64,000 bases of DNA from Manihot esculenta (GCF_001659605.2 NC_035172.2:34461342-34525341), one strand, 5' to 3'. Positions 1 through 16,750 are shown, counted from the stretch's first letter. Numbers and translations are program-made. Notes: generated by a model not told the origin, from the letters alone.

Positions 1-1043
1 TGGGCTTAGGCAAGCACCCCGAGTATGATACAGTAAAATAGATAGCTATTTTCTATAGAATGATTTTGAACAACGTAAGAATGAGGCCACTCTTTATTTA
101 AAGAGGTAAGGTACAAATGATTTTTTTTATTGTTTGCCTTTATGTTAATGATATGATATTTATGGGTTCTTCTTCTTCTCTAATTAATGAGTTTAAGCTG
201 TGCATGGAGAAAAAATTTGAGATGTCAAATTTGGGGATGTTGCATTATTTCCTTAGATTAGAAATCAAGCAAGTTGAAGATGGAATCTTTGTGTCGCAAA
301 GAAAATATGCAATTGATTTACTTAAGAGATTTAATATGTTGAATTATAAGACTGCAGCTACTCCTATGAATTTAAATGAGAAGTTGCAAGTTGATGATAG
401 GAACTGAACTAGCTAATGCAAGCTATTTTAGAAGTATGATTGATGGCCTAATTTACTTGATGTATATAAAATCTGATATTGCCTTTTCAGTTAGGGTAAT
501 TTTCAGATTCATACACTATCCTTCAAAGCATCATCTTAGAGCTGCAAAAAGAGTCATGCGTTATATAGCTAATACAGTTTATTTTGGGTTGTGGTAGCTA
601 TAGATTTTAAATTATTTAGTTTTAGTGATAGTGATTGGGCTGGATGTTTGGAGGACAAAAGAAGTACTTCAGGCAAAATACAACATCCTTATCCTCATTA
701 GAAGTAGAATATGTAGCTGTAACTGCATCAGCATGTCAAGGAATTTAGTTAAGAAGAATTCTTGCAGATTTATGGCAAGAACAGGATGGAGCAACTGAGA
801 TTTATCATGACAATAAAGCAACAGCAGTTGCAATGTCTAAAAATCCAGCTTTTCATAAAAGAACAAAGCATATAGACATTCGAGTTCACTTTATTTGTGA
901 TCTTGTGGTACAGGAGGTGATTTCATTACAGTATTGCAGTACAAATAATCAAGTAGCAGATATTTTCACAAAGTCACTTTCTTGAGACAAGCATGTCTAT
1001 TTTAGAAATCAACTTGGAGTGTGCAATTTTGAATCAAGGGATA
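1..1043 (+). pseudogene. Ty1/copia retrotransposon pol remnant (reverse transcriptase end and RNase H)
   Basis: Conceptual translation gives the C-terminal part of a copia reverse transcriptase (about 117-600) followed by an RNase H domain (about 610-990). The RT part shows the LYVNDMIF motif, where the family normally has YVDD, then a typical QRKYAIDLLKRF stretch and ATPMN. The RNase H part shows SDWAGC, EYVAVTASA, DNKATAVAMSKNP, HKRTKHIDI and NQVADIFTKSL. The reading frame is broken by stops near 405, 597, 748 and 984, and one catalytic Asp of YVDD has become Asn, so it cannot encode an active enzyme. Gag, protease and integrase would lie left of the window. An LTR-like segment follows directly at 1044. 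Confidence 0.88.
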
Positions 1044-1330
1044 TGTTGAATGATTTAAAATTAGCACATGTTAACGTTAGTTTGATTTAGTCTCACTTAG
1101 TTATTTTCTGTTCAGATTTTTTGGGATTTATTTTCTTACCTGTTATTGAGTCAAGTCACGTTTATTATAGTGATATTATCTTCTCATTTTTGTTAGTGAT
1201 ATTTTATTAGTTTTTTTGTAATATTTATTTAAAAGACAGTGAATCATTTTGCAGTGTACTAAAATATAAAAGAGATTAAATTATCAAGTATATTGTAATC
1301 TCTGAATAAAGTCATCAATTTTCAAATTCA
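1044..1330 (+). mobile_element. Probable 3' LTR of the copia remnant
   Basis: The segment begins TGTTGAATG shortly after the RNase H stop and a short purine stretch (AATCAAGGGATA), and ends in CA at 1330. A TATA-like ATATAAAAGAG lies at about 1264-1274 and an AATAAAG poly(A)-type signal at about 1304. The position after RNase H and the TG...CA ends fit a copia 3' LTR of about 287 bp. The 5' copy is outside the window, so the boundaries are inferred. Confidence 0.55.
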
Positions 1331-2637
1331 GTTTGTTAGTTTCGATTAATTATATTTTTTAATTATATGATATGTTATTTAATCTCAATATCACTCAAAT
1401 TTAAATAACTAATTTTATTCTCTATGTTTTTGCGATGGTGTATCTCCTTCCAACAACTTTTGCTTCCAATTTAATTTGGACGCACTTAAAAACAAATCAA
1501 GCGAGATAGATTTTAAATTTGTAAAGAGGTATATGTTAAAACTGAAGATTCCTTACCTGCACTACAGTGTTAACGCATCCATACATCCAAAATAAATTTT
1601 ACTTAAAAAATAAATTTAGAAAATGCATTAATTTATATTTTAAAAAATACATTAAAATTTTACTAAAATTTTAAATAATCTAATAATTAATAGTTGCATT
1701 AAGTTTGAACATTAAATATTTTACGATATAATTTTTATATTATGAAAATGAATTTTTCAGTTTTGAGAATTTTTTTTAATATTTAAATAAAAATAATAAA
1801 GAGATTAATTAATAAATTTTTTAAAATTTTAAAAATATTTTAATATTTTTTCCTTATAGTCAAATGATTAATTAATGACTTTTTTTATAATATGAGAATC
1901 AAATAATTTTCTTTTTACTAATTATGCTCATCTGAATGATCAGCCAGTACGAAAGACTGCATCCAATATTGGAAGAGATATTATCTATATCCAATGGCTG
2001 GTGTGCTCATACGAAATTATCTTCTACGACAACGAGATGATACAAGTTGAAAGAGTTGACCGTACATTCGTGGGAGTATTGTTAAAAATTTGCAAATTTC
2101 AGGGAATATAACAATGTGTATACATTGTTCTACCATACACCTGCCCAGCTAGAGTTGCCGATTCAAGTTTCAGTCCCTAGTTTCTTTCTCCTTAGTTTGG
2201 CATAATTCAAATGAATTATTAATAAAATTTTTAAAGTTAAAAATAATTAAATTCTTTTATTAAAAAAATTGATTGAACTGAATTCTATAAAATTCTTAAT
2301 TCCTAAGAGAGCACAGCGTAATTGTCCAAAGCAGATTTGAATGCTGTTCTGATTAAAGTGATTTTCAAAGTCAAATGGTGTTTCTACAAGAAACAGCCAC
2401 AAACCAGCAGTAAAGATAAAATAATCCGACAAATGAGTCCCTCATAGTTCAGTTGCATATAAAACAATTTGGCCCGACGCTGGAAATGTTACACACAAAA
2501 GTACACAGAAATTCTTCCACATCGCTAATTAATACCAAGGCCTGCATAATCGTGACAGCAATGGGAAATTATCATATGATTATTGATGAAAAAAGAGTAC
2601 AAGGAATGATCATAATTTATGTTCGCATCTATCTAAT
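1331..2637. other. Intergenic spacer, AT-rich
   Basis: No gene seen. The stretch contains AT-rich low-complexity DNA, including a block near 1790-1880 (repeated ATTAATTAAT and AAAATATTTTAATATTTT) of a type that recurs elsewhere in the window. The right part from about 2450 probably holds the 3' UTR of the leftward aminotransferase gene. Confidence 0.6.
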
Positions 2638-7504
<4,867 letters not shown>

Positions 7505-7691
7505 AAGCGAAAAGAAGGGAGTTTTAGGTAGGAGTTGCTCTAGCTTGGATTGGTGGATCCAGAAAGGTAAGAGAGAATTGTTTGATAGTTTGAATGATTA
7601 GTTTGTAGCTTAGTATAAAATTTAAAGAGGGAAAAAGCAGTCGGGGTTGGTGGGAAATAGAAGTGGGAATGGTAGGTTGAGATCTTACGAA

Positions 7692-7712
7692 ACTTAGCTT
7701 ATATATCCATTT
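7692..7712 (-). promoter_or_regulatory. Possible TATA box of the aminotransferase gene
   Basis: On the minus strand GGATATATAAGC lies about 195 bp upstream of the ATG at 7504. This would give a 5' leader of roughly 160 nt. Only the motif and position support it. Confidence 0.3.
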
Positions 7713-8239
7713 GGGAGATCATTCATCCTGGCCGTCTAATCTAATCATGAGGCGGCGCGTCAATGTCTTCCAGGAAATTGGGAGGGAACTAGAGGGTTGT
7801 GATTGATCCTTGATCTTAAGCTATAAAATTGAGAAATGAATCACAGTACACAGAGAGATGAAGGGAATATGCAGATTCGATCGGAAGCGCCAATGCTTAA
7901 TTCAGCGAGCTCAACCTACTTCAGCCACCATTTAAATTAATATTAAAAAACAAAAAAGCAAAACAAAACACTTCTCTTCACCCACCAACCTTACCTACCC
8001 TGTCAAGAGGAGCTTTAAAATTTAAATCAACCTTTGTTTAGACCGATCTAATAAGTTTAAACTTATAAGTGATGTGGTCGAATGAAATTGTGTTGTAACA
8101 GAGAAAGAGAATTTAAAATAGTTAGTGTCTGAAATAGAATATATTCAAATAAGTAAACTACTCAAAAAGAAAATGAAAGAATTGTTTAGAATTTAGAACT
8201 ATACATCAATCGGTTTAATTTAATATCGAATCAAACCGA

Positions 8240-8690
8240 TTAAAATCTAAAGATCTGAGATTCAAAAAAATAGAGTTTTACAAGGGTTATGTAAACTTAG
8301 AAAAAAAAAACCCTTCTAGAGTGTCCACTAGTGACGTATAACAAATTGTCTGTCATTGGGCCACCTGTCCCTGCCATGTTGATTCGGACGTACGAGAATA
8401 TCAGATCCCTGCCCCATACGTAACGGCCTCTGATTTCCCTCGGAGCACATGCGGATGGACCCACAAAACAGGTGGGTTGATCCCCTTCCTGATTCCGAGC
8501 GGAGCCTGAAGATAGGATTAAAGCTGAGCCCATATAGGATCTGTCTAATGGGCCGTATGGACTGGGTCGGCCTGATTGAGGAAGTTAACTGGAGCCCGGT
8601 CTTAAAGCTGAGCGGACCAAACCTGATTCATGCGGGAGACTTGAAGGCCTTCAAATAATGAGCTGGTACCATGGGCAGGGCCCCAGGCTG
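8240..8690 (-). mobile_element. LTR fragment related to the gypsy LTR at 16750-17260
   Basis: Read on the minus strand, this GC-richer stretch matches the plus-strand sequence at 16.8-17.25 kb in order: a GGGCTC/GGCCCA-rich part, CATCCGCATG, a GTACGTCCG block, a block around CAATGA..GTTACACGTCACTAG, then a T-rich stretch leading to CTATTTT..GGATCTCA. It is not a gene; open frames here are accidental. It is interpreted as the U3-R part of a Ty3/gypsy LTR. Confidence 0.6.
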
Positions 8691-9500
8691 GGGTGAAAAA
8701 ATCCGGCGATCATCAAAATCGATTTAATTGAATTTACTAAATATAAAAATTAAATTGAATTGAGTAAGTCAGAGAATCGAATTAATTTAAACTAAATTGA
8801 TTTAATTCAGCTCTGTTCAAAATTAATTTTTTTAATTTATTTTCATGAACTTATTTAATTAGGCTTTAATTTCTCTAATTTTATTGAATTCTACCATAAT
8901 TTGAGTCTAATAATATTTAATTTGAATTTAATGTATTCAATTAATCATAAAATCCAATAACTGTTAACCTAATATATTTAATTCAACATATAATCTACAC
9001 GACATATCACATGCAGTCCATACTCCATATATTTCCATACTCCAAACTCAATCCTCAAATTAATAAAATACAAAATTAAAATATAATAACAGTCCTCAAT
9101 TCAAATATAACAGTCATTAGTTCTTATATAATCCAAAATATCCACCAACATTTATATTTTCCATTTAATAAATATAAAACTTGCAAAAAGGTAAAATAGT
9201 TAAGCGTGAAATTCTAAAATATCCATGACAACAACTATGTCATCAACAATTAAGCCTCCATTCTTCAACCTCCATTCTTTGAATACCAATTGATTGCTAT
9301 GAAAACATAAAAAAGAATAGAATAGTTAAGCTAAGTGAACAAAGTGATTAATTGATACATATATATAAATAATTACCTTCAACTATCTCATTTGTATTGC
9401 TTATGTCCACTTTTGTTAATGCTCAAAAATTAAGAAAAAATGACAAATTATGATTAAAAATGATACTTCCAAATAAAATATAAAAAAGCAAATTAAATAA
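8690..9500. other. AT-rich stretch, possible 3' flank of the hAT fossil
   Basis: No gene seen. The part near 8720-8830 has repeated AATCGATTTAATTGAATT-like motifs resembling the interior of the MITEs at 22.2 and 47.4 kb. The rest is unassigned AT-rich DNA. Confidence 0.4.
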
Positions 9501-9900
9501 GATACATATACCCTTCAAGTCTTTCAATATTTGCAATTTATTTTTCAATCGGTTTGCGAGGATAGGATTTTCGCAATTAATCTTGTATGCATATTAAGGT
9601 TTCCACTATTTTAGGAGTTAAAGAGCTCCTAAAACAATCAAGCACTCTACCTCCAGTGCTAAATATTGATTCTGAAGCAATTGTGGATATGGAACTACTA
9701 TTATCTTTGACCATGTGTGATAAGATAGAAAACCTATTGCCATTCATTTTCCACTATTTTAATATGTCAAACTCTTCTTTCTCATCCAACACTAAAATAT
9801 CCTCATTCAGGTAAGAATCTAAGTCGGACTTGCTCTTTGCTTCACCAATCTCTATTTTATGTTATAAAAATTGATGTCCCAATCTCATTCTCAATTTCTT
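9500..9900 (-). pseudogene. hAT-family transposase C-terminus, degenerate
   Basis: Translated on the minus strand this reads SDLDSYLNEDILVLDEKEEFDILK, a stop, WKMNGNRFSILSHMVKDN, then STIASESIFSTGGRVL, DCFRSSLTPKIVETLICIQD and a stop. This is the hAT dimerisation domain (family pattern around ASESAFSTGGR, FRSSL and ALICxxDWLR). At least two in-frame stops, one replacing the conserved Trp after CIQD, show it is dead. No N-terminal BED finger or catalytic part was found, and the upstream side runs into the 410-bp repeat array. Confidence 0.8.
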
Positions 9901-10059
9901 TTTTTATCCTTCCTCAATAGAGGCGTCCCCCTTATCTTGGGAGCCATAAATGAGGCCTCCTCTCGAGTCTTATATTACTCGAGAGTGGTCTATAGCCTTT
10001 TAATATTTTGAAGCATTTCCTCATTATTCAGATTATTAAAATTTTTCTCGTTGATCATC

Positions 10060-11270
10060 AATAGGGTGTTTTGGCCACTGCCAGGAGTAGAGGAAATGAT
10101 TACGCTCTTGTTGGCACTAGTCTTAACAGCAGCTCATGAGAATAGAAAGGGAATAAGAGATCGGTTTTAATCTAAATGAACAAAGAGAATTCAATGGATA
10201 TTTTGACAACAGAACTAAATAATGTGGCTGAAACAAAACTGTGTCGCTATTGATCACTCTGCAAGAAAGAGAACATAAGGTGGTTAACACCTAGAGCAGC
10301 CACTCCGATGCTTAAGTCAGTAAACTGAAGAAAATGACGAATGTAAGAAATTGCTTAGAACTCAAGAGTAGTTGTGTAAGAACGCGTACCTTAGTCTCTA
10401 CGATTATTAGCATTTATACTGTAAGAATAAGATCTACCCCGTTGATCATCAATGGGGTATTTTGTCCACTGCCAGGAGTGGAGAAAATGATTACGCCCTT
10501 GTTGGCAGCAGTCTTAATAGCATCTCATGAATTATCAACCATTTTAGAGAATAGAAAAGGGAATAAGAGACCGGTTTTAATCCAAATGAACAAAGAGAAT
10601 TCAATGGATATTTTGACAATAGAACTAAATAATGTGGCTGAAACCAAACTATGTCGCTATTGATCACTCTGCAAGAAAGAGAATGCAAGGTGGTTAGCAC
10701 CTAGGGTAGCCACTCCGATGCTCAAGTTAGTAAACTGAAGAAAATGGCGAATGTAAAAAATTGCTTAGAACTCAAGAGTAGTTGTGCAAGAACACGTACC
10801 TTGGTCTCTACGATTATTAGCTTTTATACTGTAAGAATAAGATCTGCCTCGTTGATCATCAATGGGGTGTTTTGTCTACTACTAAGAGTGAAGGGAATGA
10901 TTATGCCCTTGTTGGCAACAGTCTTAATAGCAGCTCATGAATTATCAGTCATTTTAGATAATAGAAAAGGGAATAAGAGACCGGTTTTAATTTAAATGAA
11001 CAAAGAGAATTCAATGGATATTTTGACAACAGAACTAAATAATGTGACTGAAACCAAACTGTGTCGTTATTGATCACTCTGCAAGAAAGACAACGTAAGG
11101 TAGTTAGCACTTAGGGCAGCCACTCCGATGCTTAAGTCAGTAAACTGAAGAAAATGGCGAATGTAAGAAATTGCTTAGAACTCAAGAGTAGTTGTGTAAG
11201 AACATGTACCCTGGTCTCTACGATTATTAGCTTTTATACTATAAGAAGATGGAGTGAATTATTCCATCTC
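10060..11270. repeat. Tandem array, ~410-bp unit, about 2.9 copies, retrotransposon-derived
   Basis: The same segment begins at about 10334, 10744 and 11154, an exact 410-bp step, and a partial copy precedes at about 10070. Each unit holds TTGATCATCAATGGGGT, CCCTTGTTGGCA, GAATTCAATGGATATTTTGAC, ACTCTGCAAGAAAGA and ATGTAAGAAATTGCTTAG. The reverse complement of the unit matches 17940-18330 and 23870-24060, so this is the leader region of the same Ty3/gypsy family, tandemly multiplied. Apparent open frames inside the units are not genes. Confidence 0.85.
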
Positions 11271-11458
11271 CTGAAAATCCAGTTAGTACCGACTAATTAA
11301 TAGGAGATCTCATTATTATTTGTATAATAGGGATCTGCTGAATTGCGTTCTCTAATGGTAATTTCCTGTGAAACCTCGTCCGTAGGTTGAGAGGGCGAGC
11401 CTTGATGAAGAGTTGAGACCTGAGGCGTTCGGATCTTCTTTTCCTCCGATGAGACCGA
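11270..11458 (-). mobile_element. Gypsy leader/LTR segment
   Basis: The reverse complement resembles 17700-17930 and 23650-23860 in order: TTCACA..AAATTACC, CTCCTATTAATTAGTCGGTACTAAC and the final TATAAAAGCTAATAATCG. It continues the retrotransposon-derived block to the left. Confidence 0.5.
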
Positions 11459-11840
11459 GTATCATCTAATCAGATCCTTATCACGAGACTCTATCTTCGA
11501 GTGCCAGCATATAGCCTGCCTTAGGTGATCATTGTGCTATATCAATAAGCATAAAAAAAAAAAATAAACTAGTTCTCTAACTTTTTATTTTGGTGAGTAT
11601 TATTTAATAAGACCTTTATCATGTGGCCCTATTTTTGAGTGTTAGTATATGGTCTACCTTAGGCTATTATTATGCTATATCAATAAGCATAAAAAAAATA
11701 TAGTTCTCTAACTTTTTATTTTGGTGAGTATCATCTATCAGACTTTTATCACAGTGACCCTATTTTCGAGTGTCAGTACATAATTGCCTTAAGCGTTTAT
11801 TGTGCTATATCAATGAGTATATATAAAAAAAAAAACTACT
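11459..11840. repeat. Tandem array, ~130-bp unit, about 3 copies
   Basis: CTCTAACTTTTTATTTTGGT followed by GAGTAT recurs at about 11574 and 11704, and its start again at 11842, a step of about 130-138 bp. Each unit carries a CTT(T/A)TCA block, a (T/C)GAGTG(T/C)(T/C)AG block and GCTATATCAATRAGTATA then an A-run. Copies are diverged. Confidence 0.7.
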
Positions 11841-11855
11841 TCTCTAACTTTTTTT

Positions 11856-12439
11856 TTTTAATAAAAACATAAATTTCATTAAGATTCAAGAACGATCAAC
11901 TCAGAAATACAATCAGAATGTGAGAAAAAAACCTCAACCAGGCCCAGAATACCATGGCTAGCTCGAGCAAGCGCATGAGTTACACCATTAGTAGACCTAC
12001 AAACAAAGTTAATAGAAATAGAAATCATCCCGATATAAGAGACTTACAATTAAAAAAATGCGACTACCAAATGATGACAAATCCTGATAATTGGAATTAG
12101 CTATAGCTTGAACCAAAAATTGAGCGTCTGACTTCACAAAAACCAAGGACCAACCACCATCATTGAACCAACTTAAAACTTTCCTAAAAGTTATGGTCTT
12201 AACCGTAGAAGTATTAAAATTACCAAGAATTCATTGTTGACGTGCTGTAATAAACTCACCATTCCATCCCCTTAAAACACAATCCATTCCCATAACTTGA
12301 TGTAGAAATAATGCAACATCAACATTTAGTTTAAAACTTTCAATAGGTGGCTTTTTCAATTTGACGCAAACCGGAGCATTAACAACCAACTCTTTACAAC
12401 TTCTAGCCGCTTCCCAATCTTGAAGAAGAGACTTTGCAC
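11856..12439 (-). mobile_element. 5'-truncated LINE (L1-type) 3' end with RNase H-like domain relic
   Basis: On the minus strand the sequence encodes a degenerate RNase H-like domain of the sort found at LINE 3' ends: KPPIESFKLNVDVALF, DCVLRGWNGEFITARQQ, a stop, then LSWFNDGGWSLVFVKSDAQF and LVQAIANS. It ends in AATGAAATTTATGTTTTTATTAAAAAAA, the normal LINE tail. It is flanked by near-identical 16-bp direct repeats (11838-11853 and 12440-12455, one mismatch), the expected target site duplication. The insertion lies in the last unit of the 130-bp array. Confidence 0.8.
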
Positions 12440-12455
12440 ACTTCTCTGACTTTTT

Positions 12456-15019
12456 ATTTTGGTGCTGCTCATAAAAATTAATATGATATTTTTATTAAAA
12501 ATTACAATATGTATCATTTAATAAAAAATAATTCATTTTTTAAATTATTTTTATAATAAATGTATTTACAAATTACTTTTAACTAAATATATTAATTTTT
12601 ATTTATCACCTATATCTATATTAAATATGTAACAATTTAAAATTTAAAAATATTTATAAGTTCAAATTAATTTATAAACATTTGATACTTAAAACTAAAT
12701 TACACAAGTGAACCCAAGCATCCTCAAGTCCTTAACAATTCCCCGATTTCGGTGCCTCGGTGACTGCCACTCAATTTAAATTAAATTGGGAAACTGAATA
12801 ATATAATTCAATTTTATTAGCTAATTTATTTTGGTATAATCTTTCAAAAAACATTTTCTATTTTTTAGAATTGAATTATTAATTTCAACGTTTTAAAACA
12901 TGTTTCATGCAAAGCAGAAAGTTCAATTTTAAATATATATCTCAGTTTTCAAATACGTAATTTATGTTATACTTGTTATGAACAAGTGACCGTGCATTAG
13001 TGATAAGAATGCTCAAAGATCATACAAACTTGAGTAGATGTTTTACTTCCCTATACTACCACCACTGATAGCTTCCTCATACTCCAGCCATTATGTTTAA
13101 GTTATACTGTATTCGTATACTTACGTGGACAGGACCTGATACACTACATTAGATTTGATTTCATGCCAGAATCGAATAAACAAACAGAAAAATGGAAGTT
13201 AAGGGAAGAGAACGTAGGGAAAATGTAAAACGGGTCCTGGCGAAAGCTTTGCATTCAGTAATCTATCGCAGAATTTTAGGCTAAAATGGGCTTTAATCCC
13301 AGCAATAAATTACCAAAGCCAAAGATATGCCTATGTTTAGTGGATTTGAATGGTTTAAAACCAGTTTTGACATAAAATTTTAAACAGGTATTTATTTGAT
13401 GACTTATAACAAGCTATTCAAATTGCCTGATGAAGTAGGAAAATTTTATTTTAATAAGAAACTTATTATTTAACTTTTATATTATAAAAAAATTAATTGA
13501 TTAATTTTTATATTTTATAAAATATATTAAAATAAAAATCTACTAATTAATATTTGTTATTAATTTTAATTGTTAAATATTAAAAAAAAGCTAAAATTTA
13601 CTTAAAATGAAAGGGTTAATTAATATATTTTTTAATATCTAAAAAATCAACTAATGAACTATTTAAAATTATATAGGCTAAATAATAAAACATTTAACAG
13701 ACTAACTAATGAACTAGTTCATTAAAATTATATAGACTGAATAATAAAATATTTAACAGACTAACCGATAATTATGGGTTTATTTCAATATATTTTAATG
13801 TATTTTTTAAAATTATAATCAACTAAATTTTCCCATACAGACTATATGTGGTTATTTTCCCTTTTATATAAATATTCTATGGCCCACAGTAATCCATTTA
13901 TGTTGCTCTTGCAATATTTATGCCTTCATTTTTTGAAAAAAAAAAAATAAAACAAGCTTGACTACATTATTACAAATGCACAAGCATGTAAAGACATATA
14001 ACATGAAAATGAAATCCCAATCGATAAACGCCAGAACTAATAAGTATTGCTTAATATTCAAAAGTTTTGAAACAAACCCCAACATTTCATTTTTTTTCCA
14101 AGGAAGAAGATTTCATTCAAATAATCAGATGGGATAAATCCCACAAAATACATCAATATGCTCCTACATCCATACTCATCCGCAAAGTTTGAAGAACAAA
14201 ATAGCTACCCCTTTCAAAAAGAACATATTTTTTCCATCTACCTTTGCAGACACAAATGCTGTAGACAAGTGAGAATCACATTAATCTATAAGTTGATAGG
14301 TCCAAAGATTCTCTACCATCTGCGAACTGGTGGCATCACAAAAGCTCACCTTGATATTCATGTTTAGTTAAAATTTTGTCCATCAAGTAGCCTAAGTCAT
14401 TAATCTTCAAGAACCTGATAGACTCAGAAATCCACCTAAAATGACAGAAATAAAAGCTATAACAAGCTAAATTTCTGCAAAATGGAATGAAAGATAACTA
14501 AATTTATGAAAAAATCCATGGATCTGAAAGTACTATCCTTATTAACTAAGAAACAGTTGAAAAAGCAAGAAAAAGGAAGAGAACGCAGTAACCCTTCAAA
14601 CCAAGAAGAAGAGAGAGACTATTTCTAGAGAAAGAGCATAGAGAGAATAACATAAAACATGAACCAACCGTATTTCATTTCCAGGTTTATTCATTATTCA
14701 TGGACTTAAAAGAGTATTATTTCACAACTAATGGAGTTAAATGCAAGTCCAACAGTGTAACCTTTTAATGACAACGGACAGCTCGCTAAACAAAAAGAAC
14801 TTCAGCAACATAATTAGAATGAGATGTTAACGAGTAATTAAAGGTTCCTAACAAGTCAAGTCTCAGATCATTTTTATGCATCAGAATCAATTTTCATTAC
14901 AAAATGGAGAAGTAAATTCTTAAACGAGCTATTACATGCAACTGAAAACATTCAAAATACAGGTCAGAGGCATAGAGTTAATCGTACTAAAAGGTACAAT
15001 GAAACTGAGGAACACTACC
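12456..15019. other. Intergenic spacer
   Basis: No gene seen. AT-rich DNA with a local 55-bp duplication around 13651-13760 (CTAATGAACT blocks). The right end, from about 14680, is probably the 3' UTR of the leftward TPR gene: a minus-strand AATAAA lies at 14686-14691, some 330 nt after the stop. Confidence 0.55.
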
Positions 15020-16135
15020 TCAAATCCTGGTAGAAGAGGAATCAAAATCATCAGGAGCCACCCGGGCAATCCAGTTGCTGAGAGTTCGCTTAATATCCGA
15101 GTGATTAACATAAGCCAATTCATACATACTACACAAATTCACTACAAGAGTTTCATTCAATGCAACAGTGGGCACTCTCTCAAGTGAATTCTCCAAAACC
15201 TTGATTGAATCTGACAAATCCCTTAGGTACATCAAGCAGAGAGCTTTGTTATTGATGGCCACAGCATCCATAGGATCTCTCTCTATGCACTCCTCGTATT
15301 CCCTCACAGCCGACACATAATCCTTCCCAACCAAATACACTAACGCCTTGTTCCTATTCACCTGATTCCTCAACTCAACCTCGCTCAGTAACCCATAATC
15401 ACCCCCAGCATTTCGTTCGTTCAACAATTTCTCAACCCTATCAAATGAACCCTTCGCCCCCTCCAAATCCCCAATTTGCATCTGTATATAACCCAATTTT
15501 GATAATAAAACAGGATCTAAATTACCACGAGAAACCAAATCTTTAATCAAATCCAAACAAACACCAAATTCTTTATTCTTCAAATGCTCACTAATTATGC
15601 CATTCATAACAAAAATCTCCCTTTTCCTCCACATTTTGGTTGAAATATCGTAATCTTGTTTTTCCTTTAGTTTTCCACGAACAAAATCGAGCAACATATA
15701 AAACCGATCTAATCCTTGTTGGCGGTTACCTAATTTTATCGGAATCAGTGCATGAAGCCACCGGAGAGAGAAAGGGACCATAGAACCATACCGATTAGGG
15801 TAGATTTTGGGATATGTTTCGTAACGGTAATGGTGGCTATCGAAATCATCGACGGTATCGATCTCAGTGAGAGCATCCTTAAAACGGCGTAGTTTGGCCA
15901 GAGCAAGGACGTTGTAGGCGAGATAAGTGAGATGGTCATGAGGTGTGTTAAGGAGAGACTGAGAGCGGGCACGAGCGACCTTGTCGAGGATCGAGCGCCA
16001 GCTGCCGCGGTTCGCAAGGTCTTGGAGAGAGGCGAGCTCGTGGGCAAGGTCATTGAGAGAACCGAATTGGTTCGATAGAGGATCAGCTGACGATGAGACG
16101 GGCTCGGGTTGAGGATCTGGTGTATCGGCATCCAT
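15020..16135 (-). CDS. TRAPPC12: TPR protein, trafficking protein particle complex subunit 12 (TRAPPC12) type
   Basis: A single uninterrupted frame of 371 aa with no intron. After an acidic, Pro/Ser-rich N-terminus (DADTPDPQPEP) come helical repeats. Recognisable parts are LAYNVLALAKLRRFKDAL (near 68-85), the plant-conserved HHYRYETYPKIYPNRYGSM, and C-terminal TPR-like helices around 265-320 (ALVYLVGKDYVSAVREYEEC, then NNKALCLMYLRD). The whole matches the plant TRAPPC12-like family, a tethering factor subunit acting at Golgi/trans-Golgi membranes. The start ATG at 16135 is the first in frame. Nearest alternative: a generic TPR protein without TRAPP function. No nearby gene shares its role. 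Confidence 0.82.
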   Translation of the reverse strand: MDADTPDPQPEPVSSSADPLSNQFGSLNDLAHELASLQDLANRGSWRSILDKVARARSQSLLNTPHDHLTYLAYNVLALAKLRRFKDALTEIDTVDDFDSHHYRYETYPKIYPNRYGSMVPFSLRWLHALIPIKLGNRQQGLDRFYMLLDFVRGKLKEKQDYDISTKMWRKREIFVMNGIISEHLKNKEFGVCLDLIKDLVSRGNLDPVLLSKLGYIQMQIGDLEGAKGSFDRVEKLLNERNAGGDYGLLSEVELRNQVNRNKALVYLVGKDYVSAVREYEECIERDPMDAVAINNKALCLMYLRDLSDSIKVLENSLERVPTVALNETLVVNLCSMYELAYVNHSDIKRTLSNWIARVAPDDFDSSSTRI

Positions 16136-16750
16136 GGTCCGCTGTGGAAGGTTGAAGTGTGTCGCCGGAGTTACTTGAGATTCGTGAGAGTGAGATTTGG
16201 AGCTATGGATAATTTGGGCAAGCAGTTTCGGGTTTGGAATTGCACTGGGGCAGGCGTAGCATGGGTAGCGATTCGGTGTGGCGTAGCTCAGAATAGCAGT
16301 CAGGCATTATCCTATGAAAGTATGGATACTCCAATCCAAGCAACAAAATAAACTATCGAAATTATAGTTTATTTTTAAAATTTATTTATTTATTAAATTA
16401 AATCTTAATGTATAGAATTTAAATCACAATTAAACTAATTACATATATTCTTCAATTGAATTTCATCACTATATATTTTTAATTTTACAACTCGGAAAAG
16501 AAAATTTCAATGCATACTCAGGGAAAAAAAAACTTGAACTGTAGTACCATTGTATTACAATTGAATATTGCACTTGGGTTGTTCTCTTTGTAAACTTGTA
16601 TAAAAATTGGAACAGCCACATCTCACTCTAACCACATGTTTAAGTAGGGCTCAGAATCAATGGCTACAAGTTAGATCGTTGGATCCTTCATTCTTGAATT
16701 TGTTTTTGTATCATTTCTTTGATAAAATTCAATTGATGAGGTTAGAAATT
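16136..16750. other. Upstream region of the TPR gene and spacer
   Basis: The first ~200 bp are moderately GC-rich and should contain the leader and promoter of the leftward TPR gene; no clear TATA box was seen. From 16350 it becomes AT-rich with no recognised feature. Confidence 0.4.

Noticed and set aside
8297..8658. Overlapping open frames on both strands
   Set aside because: The segment is an inverted copy of the LTR sequence at 16.8-17.25 kb; the frames are not similar to known proteins and lie in repeat DNA.
10334..10995. Two similar open frames of 109 and 83 codons, suggesting a small duplicated gene family
   Set aside because: They are the same frame in successive 410-bp tandem units, and the unit is a non-coding gypsy leader on the opposite strand; a third unit lacks the frame.
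14158..14367. 69-codon plus-strand frame downstream of the TPR gene
   Set aside because: Lies in spacer, has no family resemblance and no promoter or splice context.
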